Assembly (NCBI GenBank): GCA_900767585.1 | Contig: CAAFZP010000101.1 | Span: 1 to 44,850, forward strand | From: Lachnospiraceae bacterium | GTDB lineage: Bacteria > Bacillota > Clostridia > Lachnospirales > Lachnospiraceae | DNA: 44,850 nt | Direction: 5' to 3' | Part shown: positions 41,579 to 44,850 of the stretch, in pieces | Position numbering within the stretch: the first letter of the stretch is position 1 | How the letters are laid out: every line of letters begins with the position of its first letter | Notes under the pieces: generated by a model | The model's database searches: none | Seen by the model: only the letters and a program-made list of their open reading frames with translations | Told to the model about the DNA's origin: nothing | Made by a program: the position numbers and the translations under genes

Positions 41579-42318
41579 GAGAGCCCTCCTTTCGTCAATG
41601 CCTTCGTGCGCCGCTTAAACTGGTGAGCGATATAAGCCTGTGTGATGGCGGCTGCATTTTTCCTATGAATCGAAAATGTCGTGGAGTCGCACATGGTGCA
41701 GGAAGTGTTCTCCATATGCTGCACGTAGTCCAGGTTGATGAGTATCCCCCGGTTGATGGTCAGAAACCGTTCGTCCTGTGTGAGGATGGATGCGGCTTCG
41801 CGAAATGGCATGCGGCAACGGAACACATCGCGCCCCTGAATCTGCAGATAGTTGGAATCCGAGGTGATATAGCGAATGTCAGAATATAAAACCGGAATCT
41901 GCTTCCGGTCTATCGAGATTGAAAATGCCTGTGTGTCAGTCTCTTCTTCCTGCGTGATCGCCAGCTCGTCGAACAGCCGGGCGATCATCTCCCCGGTTAC
42001 GGGTTTTTCGAGATAATCAAATGCATGCACCCGGAATGCATCTGCCCGATGTTCCGGACTGCTGGTCAGGAACACGATAGGTGTCCGGGGAGCAATCCTG
42101 CGGAATTCTGCCGCCAGATTAATTCCGGTTGTATCCTGTAAATAAATATCAAAGATAACAAAAGAATATGAGATCTGTGCGCAGGCGGAAAGAAATGCGG
42201 CAGATGTCGCGAAGCGGTCACAGGCGATTGCAACATCATGCGTGCAGCTGTAATCCATAATGGTTTTATATAATTTCTGTAATTCTTCCGGATTGTCATC
42301 CACGATGGCAAGCTTCAT
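41575..42318 (-). CDS. LytTR-type response regulator (AgrA-like)
   Basis: 247 residues from ATG 42318 (GAGAGGA about 8 bases upstream; earlier in-frame ATGs crowd or precede that site). The receiver domain begins LAIVDDNPEEL, with phosphoacceptor Asp57 in SFVIFDIYLQD and FLTSSPEHRADAF downstream. The C-terminal LytTR DNA-binding domain shows IRYITSDSNYLQIQGRD, FREAASILTQDERFLTINRG, ILINLDYVQHM. Such regulators bind paired ~9-bp direct repeats; exactly such a pair lies in the upstream region at 42404-42438. Confidence 0.92.
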   Translation of the reverse strand: MKLAIVDDNPEELQKLYKTIMDYSCTHDVAIACDRFATSAAFLSACAQISYSFVIFDIYLQDTTGINLAAEFRRIAPRTPIVFLTSSPEHRADAFRVHAFDYLEKPVTGEMIARLFDELAITQEEETDTQAFSISIDRKQIPVLYSDIRYITSDSNYLQIQGRDVFRCRMPFREAASILTQDERFLTINRGILINLDYVQHMENTSCTMCDSTTFSIHRKNAAAITQAYIAHQFKRRTKALTKGGLS

Positions 42319-42403
42319 ATTCATTTCCTCTCTGATGAATGGTTGAATTGTAATTTTTAACATTGTAACACAATTTTATATAGGAATCTATGCATCAAAA
42401 TGA

Positions 42404-42438
42404 CATTTCGTCCCAGAAAAATGCATTTCGTCCCAGAA
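42404..42438 (+). promoter_or_regulatory. Direct repeat pair, probable LytTR regulator binding site
   Basis: CATTTCGTCCCAGAA occurs at 42404-42418 and again at 42424-42438, exactly 20 bp apart, and ends three bases before a possible -35 (TTGACG, 42442-42447) of the rightward gene. The spacing and position are those of activator sites of AgrA/LytTR regulators. Confidence 0.7.
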
Positions 42439-42441
42439 GGG

Positions 42442-42470
42442 TTGACGTACTCTCAAAGGTATGGTAAAGA
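42442..42470 (+). promoter_or_regulatory. Putative LytTR-activated promoter of the surface protein
   Basis: TTGACG (42442-42447) with a poor -10 (TAAAGA, 42465-42470) at 17-bp spacing, directly downstream of the direct repeats. A weak -10 fits dependence on an activator. Confidence 0.45.
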
Positions 42471-42541
42471 AAAAGAATGAAAAAAATGTAAAGAGGATAA
42501 TATTTGGGACAGGAAAGTCCTAGGTAGTAGGAGGAGAGGAA

Positions 42542-44029
42542 ATGAAAGTAAGAGAGAAGTTAATGCGGAAGGTGATGGCAGTTGTGATCGCAGCAGCCAC
42601 AATTTTTTCGATAAGCGGAGGGACGAAGGTTGTGCCGGTCAAGGCTGCGGTAGAAGTGGCGGAGGTATTAGATAATAATGGAATGAGGATATCGGGATAT
42701 ACAACGTTATCAGCAGCTTTTGTAGCAACACAGAATGGATATACAATACGGTTGTTAAGTGATATAAATGATACCTCGCTTACGATAGGACATAATTCTG
42801 GGGAATCGGGCAAACATATTATTCTCGATTTAAATGGACGAAATTTGACGATGAATGAGTTGAATGTGACATATTCATTGATGGTCAAAAATGGAAATAT
42901 GACGGCATACATTAACAATGGGAATTCAAGCGGATCCTATGGCGCTCTTGTTGTTGATGGAGCCACGCTGATATTGCCAACGGGTATGCAGTGGCTGTCC
43001 GATGATGGCATGCAGTTAAAAAATGGCAGTTATGTTGAACTGCAAACGGGAAGATTTAATTTGACAAAGCTGACAATGGAGGAGAATTGTATATTTTCAA
43101 TAAACTGCAACGATGGAATTTTTAACTATGGCAGGCCCGGTAACGGATTTGATGCAGTAAAGGATTATATACCGGAGGGGTATTCGATTGGAGCATTTCA
43201 GAGATACAGTGATACGATACAAACCATTTTGGATGAAAATGGAGGTAATGCAACGAATTATGAGCTTCGTTATCGCCAGCTCTCCGATTCACAGCTTACC
43301 GTTACACTCGATCCGGATACATATGTCTATGATGGCAATGAAAAAAAACCTGTCGTGACAGTAACCTATGATGGACAGACACTGACAGAGAACACAAGCT
43401 ATACACTGACTTATGCAAATAACAAAGATGCAGGAACAGCGAGTGTCACGATCGACGGAATAAATAGTCTACATGGACAAATTGTGAAAAACTTCACTAT
43501 CCAAAAGGCAGATCAGAATGCACCGACGGGATTGACACCGACGGCAGAAACAATTGATGGAAAAAATGATGGTCAGATTACCAATCTGGCAACGACGATG
43601 GAATATAGTGTTGATCAGACAAGCTGGACCGCCTGCACAGGCACGACGCTGACGCAGCTTTCCGATGGCGATTATTACGTAAGATATAAGGAAACAAACA
43701 ATTACTATGCATCACCATCTACCAAGGTGGTTGTCGCAAAGGGCGCGACGCCATCCCCAACAGGCGAGCAGACGACGACAGGTGAGCAGGCAACCACACA
43801 GCAGACATCCGTGGAACAGCCGGATGGAGCAACCACACAGCAGACATTCGTGGAACAGCCGGATGGAGCAACTACACAGGCAGGTGCCCCGAAGACAACA
43901 GAGGCAGATAAGAAAACGGATAAAGCAGTTTCCACCGGAGATGCATATCCGATAGCGATTATGATTACGCTTATGCTTGGCGCAGGTGTCGGTATCACGG
44001 GTATGATCCGAAGAAGAAAAGAAAAATAG
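42542..44029 (+). CDS. Wall-anchored surface protein with Ig-like domain and STGD sorting signal
   Basis: 495 residues; GGAGGAGAGG precedes ATG 42542. Signal peptide 1-~36 (KVMAVVIAAATIFSISGG). The N-terminal half has beta-solenoid or strand-rich character (HIILDLNGRNLTMNELNVTY). It is followed by an MBG/Ig-like module (PDTYVYDGNEKKPVVTVTYD, SYTLTYANNKDAGTASVTID) common in Lachnospiraceae surface proteins. A Gln/Thr-rich stalk has 13-residue repeats (EQPDGATTQQTFV). The tail is AVSTGDAYP, a hydrophobic helix and RRRKEK, a sortase-type signal lacking Leu-Pro. It is divergent from the LytTR operon and probably its target. Confidence 0.82.
   Translation: MKVREKLMRKVMAVVIAAATIFSISGGTKVVPVKAAVEVAEVLDNNGMRISGYTTLSAAFVATQNGYTIRLLSDINDTSLTIGHNSGESGKHIILDLNGRNLTMNELNVTYSLMVKNGNMTAYINNGNSSGSYGALVVDGATLILPTGMQWLSDDGMQLKNGSYVELQTGRFNLTKLTMEENCIFSINCNDGIFNYGRPGNGFDAVKDYIPEGYSIGAFQRYSDTIQTILDENGGNATNYELRYRQLSDSQLTVTLDPDTYVYDGNEKKPVVTVTYDGQTLTENTSYTLTYANNKDAGTASVTIDGINSLHGQIVKNFTIQKADQNAPTGLTPTAETIDGKNDGQITNLATTMEYSVDQTSWTACTGTTLTQLSDGDYYVRYKETNNYYASPSTKVVVAKGATPSPTGEQTTTGEQATTQQTSVEQPDGATTQQTFVEQPDGATTQAGAPKTTEADKKTDKAVSTGDAYPIAIMITLMLGAGVGITGMIRRRKEK
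43790..43880 (+). repeat. 39-bp tandem repeat in the stalk of the surface protein
   Basis: Units begin at CAACCACACAG 43791 and 43830, with a third partial one near 43869. They encode TTQQT(S/F)VEQPDGA and could vary in number. Confidence 0.8.
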
Positions 44030-44054
44030 TTAATTGTGCAATTCATACACATGA

Positions 44055-44082
44055 GAGCAGGATGGAAGTCCTGCTCTTTTTT
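44055..44082 (+). terminator. Rho-independent terminator
   Basis: GAGCAGGA (44055-44062) pairs with TCCTGCTC (44069-44076), followed by TTTTTT. Confidence 0.88.
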
Positions 44083-44092
44083 CGGAAGTAAA

Positions 44093-44329
44093 TCATGTGG
44101 CATAGTGAAGTGGGCGCGGAAGAGAATATAAGACCGGAAAAACCCATGCGGTGGGCGTGAGAGGAAGAAAGTAAGCAGAAAAAACCAGATTGGAAGTTCC
44201 TTTGATACAATCATTTACCGCCTGAGTCACAGCTTCTGTCAACGGCATCGTTTCCTGATTTTTACAACCAATTGCATATAGCCATACTGGGAAATAATTG
44301 CAACCAGGATTGCTTGTAAAACCTGCCAT
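44093..44329 (-). pseudogene. Fragment resembling a Rpn/PD-(D/E)XK transposase-like protein
   Basis: A 78-codon minus-strand frame contains MPLTEAVTQAVNDCIKGTSN. This resembles the segment near the C-terminus of Rpn-family (recombination-promoting nuclease/putative transposase) proteins, where LT.AV..AV.ECI normally leads into a LxxFLxxxRAEV helix. Here that continuation and the nuclease domain are missing, so it is a decayed remnant. The identification rests on one short motif. The rest of the 509-bp gap (44030-44538) holds a terminator, a possible promoter and a repeat pair. Confidence 0.4.
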
Positions 44330-44371
44330 CGTGCTGTAAAATAGCTCTCATATATGGGGTGTAAACTTTTC

Positions 44372-44403
44372 TTGAAAACGAATCTTAAAAATTCACGTAT
44401 AAT
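44372..44403 (+). promoter_or_regulatory. Possible promoter of the right-edge gene
   Basis: TATAAT at 44398-44403 is consensus. The only -35-like hexamer, TTGAAA (44372-44377), is 20 bp upstream, longer than usual. The predicted leader of ~130 nt contains the repeat pair. Confidence 0.45.
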
Positions 44404-44419
44404 ATAAAACATCTTACAA

Positions 44420-44517
44420 ATGCAACGCAGATGCTATCACGCTGTCGCGTGGCGACAAATTATAATGAAGCACGCTGATGCAGCGCGGATGCCATCAAGC
44501 TGTCGCGTGGTGACAAA
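44420..44517 (+). repeat. Two 40-nt direct repeats with conserved hairpin in a gene leader
   Basis: Copies at 44420-44459 and 44478-44517 match at 35 of 40 positions, period 58. Each contains TGTCGC-GTG followed by GCGACA or GTGACA; the C-to-T change keeps pairing as a G-U wobble, suggesting selection on RNA structure. They lie directly before the start of the right-edge gene. Confidence 0.8.
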
Positions 44518-44538
44518 AAAAGAAAGTGGGGAGAACAA

Positions 44539-44850
44539 ATGAATCCAGTTATTACAGAACAACTGAACAAATTCAAAACCGGAGATTTCAGTGGGTACGA
44601 AGGCTTTTACAACGAGACGGTAAACACGGTCTACACGATGCTTCACACAATCGTAAATGACCAGAATGTGGCGACGTCGCTTGTGTCACAGGTCTATGAC
44701 AAGATCTACCAGAATGCAACGAGCTTAGAAAAGACGGAAGGGTTTTATCAGTGGGCTGCCGGGTTTGCAAACGAGGAAGCACTTGGATACCTGAAGGAGA
44801 ACAATCTGGCGGGCGCGATATCTGCGGCACCTGAAAGCGGGAAAGCGCCA
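44539..44850 (+). CDS. Sigma-70 region-2-like protein, N-terminal part (3' end outside window)
   Basis: The frame is open from ATG 44539 (GGGGAGAA upstream) to the end of the window, 104 codons. The pattern FSGYEGFYNETVNTVYTMLH, then SQVYDKIYQNATSLEKTEGF, then YQWAAGFANEEALGYLKEN, resembles ECF sigma region 2 (F..lY..t...vy.......d.ed..q..f......l......F..Wl..iA.n...d.lR). The Asp/Glu-rich core-binding helix is weaker than in true ECF factors. Lachnospiraceae encode such sigma-like proteins fused to membrane or extracellular parts; the missing C-terminus prevents deciding. Confidence 0.5.
   Translation, partial: MNPVITEQLNKFKTGDFSGYEGFYNETVNTVYTMLHTIVNDQNVATSLVSQVYDKIYQNATSLEKTEGFYQWAAGFANEEALGYLKENNLAGAISAAPESGKAP

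Noticed and set aside
40244..44029. Complete agr-type quorum system
   Set aside because: Only kinase and regulator are present; no AgrB-like membrane protease or small AgrD-like precursor was found on either strand nearby.
44441..44517. Pair of intrinsic terminators before the sigma-like gene
   Set aside because: The stems are six base pairs with three-base loops and are followed by A-rich, not T-rich, sequence on the transcribed strand.

Overview
The window looks like chromosomal DNA of a gut Lachnospiraceae-type Firmicute (Clostridia), possibly close to Coprococcus, Roseburia or Lachnospira. The signs are moderate GC, strong Gram-positive Shine-Dalgarno sites, lipobox lipoproteins, Gram-positive wall-anchored proteins, an msm-type sugar ABC operon, YlmH, and many two-component, c-di-GMP and sigma/anti-sigma genes. 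The genus is inferred from style, not proven.

Left edge to 9.7 kb: a truncated RhuM-family gene and a second RhuM N-terminal scrap lie beside a raffinose-family oligosaccharide locus. An AraC regulator is divergent from a lipoprotein binding protein, two permeases, a GH36 alpha-galactosidase, a P-loop sugar kinase and a GH13_18 phosphorylase. The last three genes look like the split form of the AgaSK/sucrose-6-phosphate phosphorylase pathway of Ruminococcus gnavus. The expected route is raffinose to galactose plus sucrose, sucrose to sucrose-6-phosphate, then glucose-1-phosphate plus fructose-6-phosphate. No transporter ATPase is present, so a shared one is presumably encoded elsewhere.

9.8-18.5 kb: an orphan ORF, a Thr-rich wall protein, and an indolepyruvate ferredoxin oxidoreductase/aryl-CoA ligase operon (iorA-iorB-paaK). 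These are followed by a probable type III (ToxIN/AbiQ/CptIN-like) toxin-antitoxin locus: strong promoter, short RNA with two weak repeats, terminator, then a ToxN-like toxin with no visible ribosome binding site. Next come a nicotinamidase-like hydrolase, five degenerate ~62-bp hairpin repeats and a MerR regulator.

18.5-30.7 kb: a MerR-type 19-bp-spacer promoter points at a 1554-residue multidomain surface protein. It is followed by a GGDEF protein, mnmA, cysE, a zinc-phospholipase-C-fold protein and a PAS/degenerate GGDEF/EAL protein. Between that gene and a convergent DUF285 gene lie two large imperfect palindromes (139 and 325 bp) with no coding potential.

30.7-44.85 kb: the DUF285 protein, an ECF sigma/anti-sigma pair, a TrpXYZ-like ABC operon with two leader or intergenic hairpins, ylmH, corA, an acyltransferase-patatin pair, and a LytTR regulator-GHKL kinase-asparaginase operon. 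That operon is divergent from a third wall protein and shares with it a region holding two exact direct repeats of LytTR-site type. The right edge holds a decayed Rpn-type fragment, two 40-nt structured direct repeats and the start of a sigma-region-2-like gene.

No rRNA, tRNA, intact insertion sequence or CRISPR array was recognised. All names rest on motif and family recognition by eye; no search was run.
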